Below are positions 63,541-64,000 of a stretch of 64,000 bases of DNA, piece by piece (the first letter of the stretch is position 1; the number at the start of each line of letters is the position of its first letter). Made by a program: the position numbers and the translations under genes. The notes beneath the pieces are model-generated. The model saw only the letters and a list, made by a program, of their open reading frames with translations. It ran no database searches and had not been told where the DNA came from. The DNA comes from Pseudoips prasinana (lineage: Eukaryota; Arthropoda; Insecta; Lepidoptera; Nolidae): positions 14,149,001 to 14,213,000 of the forward strand of contig OX621265.1 in assembly GCA_951640165.1 (NCBI GenBank). The letters are read 5' to 3'.

Positions 63541-64000
63541 GGCTTGGCATTCGTCTCCCTTATAACTTTTTTAGTTTTGGTTCTACGACTAAAAGTTAGT
63601 GATAAAAATTGTAGATAATCTTATTTGCAACAAAACATGTTAACTTTTTTGTGAGACTAAAACATTCGTCAGATAAACTATAAAACAATTTGAATTTTCC
63701 ATAATGGCAGATGTGGGACAAGGCGTACAACCACATAAATTTGGATTGAACTTCAAACTGACGTCTGATATCTACAAAATAAAAAGCCCAAAAAATAGTA
63801 AAATGTCAATGGACTAAGAGCTTAAGCGATAGAGACCGATACTAACAGGTTAGTGTTACAAATTCATCTTGATTCAGACTCTCATCCCCTATTGTTAGTT
63901 TACTCCCTTTACGGTAAAACTATATTGAATGTTATATTTATGTATGTCGAATCGACAGTCCATAAAATAAGTTTCAAGATACTAACTCAAAACATAACGA
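63541..64000. other. unrecognised stretch to the window end
   Basis: ttggcattcgtctcccttat and later AT-rich sequence. No gene or repeat recognised. Confidence 0.4.

Overview
The window looks like non-coding nuclear DNA of an insect, most probably a moth or butterfly. It is AT-rich and packed with several tRNA-derived SINE families, 5S-rRNA-derived SINEs, Helitron-like elements ending in a GC hairpin plus CTAG, a mariner, hAT-like and other terminal-inverted-repeat (TIR) elements, and CR1/Jockey-, I- and RTE-type non-LTR retrotransposons. The assignment to Lepidoptera rests on resemblance to repeat families I recall from that order and was not checked by a search. Repeat names used here (tSINE-1 to -4, Helitron-A to -G, MITE-T/G/K, P1, P2, RX) are labels for this window only.

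Host content is very sparse. The only good host candidate is one small exon at 15415-15502 (+), with a pyrimidine-rich acceptor and a GTAAGT donor. It encodes an EPVDLSLKRRSP-type motif like the CtBP-binding region of KLF3/8/12 transcription factors. If correct, much of the window is probably intron of that gene.

Layout. 1-9 kb: SINEs, a TIR element of about 1.3 kb (3132-4454), a 210-bp tandem duplication, a hAT-like element with an 8-bp target duplication (5592-6437), MITE-T and retroposon P1. 9-15 kb: mostly unrecognised, with SINEs and a rearranged RTE copy. 15-24 kb: the candidate exon, then Helitron-A copies, MITE-G, and MITE-K carrying a degenerate hAT. 24-26 kb: a nearly complete mariner broken by a one-base deletion, abutting a MITE-T filled with SINE pieces. 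26-37 kb: three tSINE-4 copies each split by a Helitron, and a run of Helitrons hit by a CR1-type LINE. 39.7-42 kb: a CR1/Jockey-type LINE broken by a perfect fold-back and a lost catalytic aspartate. 43-46 kb: RTE fragments and two MITE-G copies. 46.9-52.8 kb: a degenerate satellite domain with an almost intact RTE retrotransposon (999-residue endonuclease plus reverse transcriptase). 53-55 kb: a LINE with RNase H inside a Helitron. 57-60 kb: 5S SINEs and RTE fragments. 60.5-63.5 kb: a three-level nest whose innermost element has TIRs of about 640 bp and carries the tail of a cysteine-rich protein.

Nothing here acts as a host pathway. The sequence mainly records successive transposition, and many nesting orders can be read from target-site duplications (TSDs). 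A second theme is quasi-palindromes with 13-39 bp arms and very short spacers, which look like fold-back synthesis rather than transposition.
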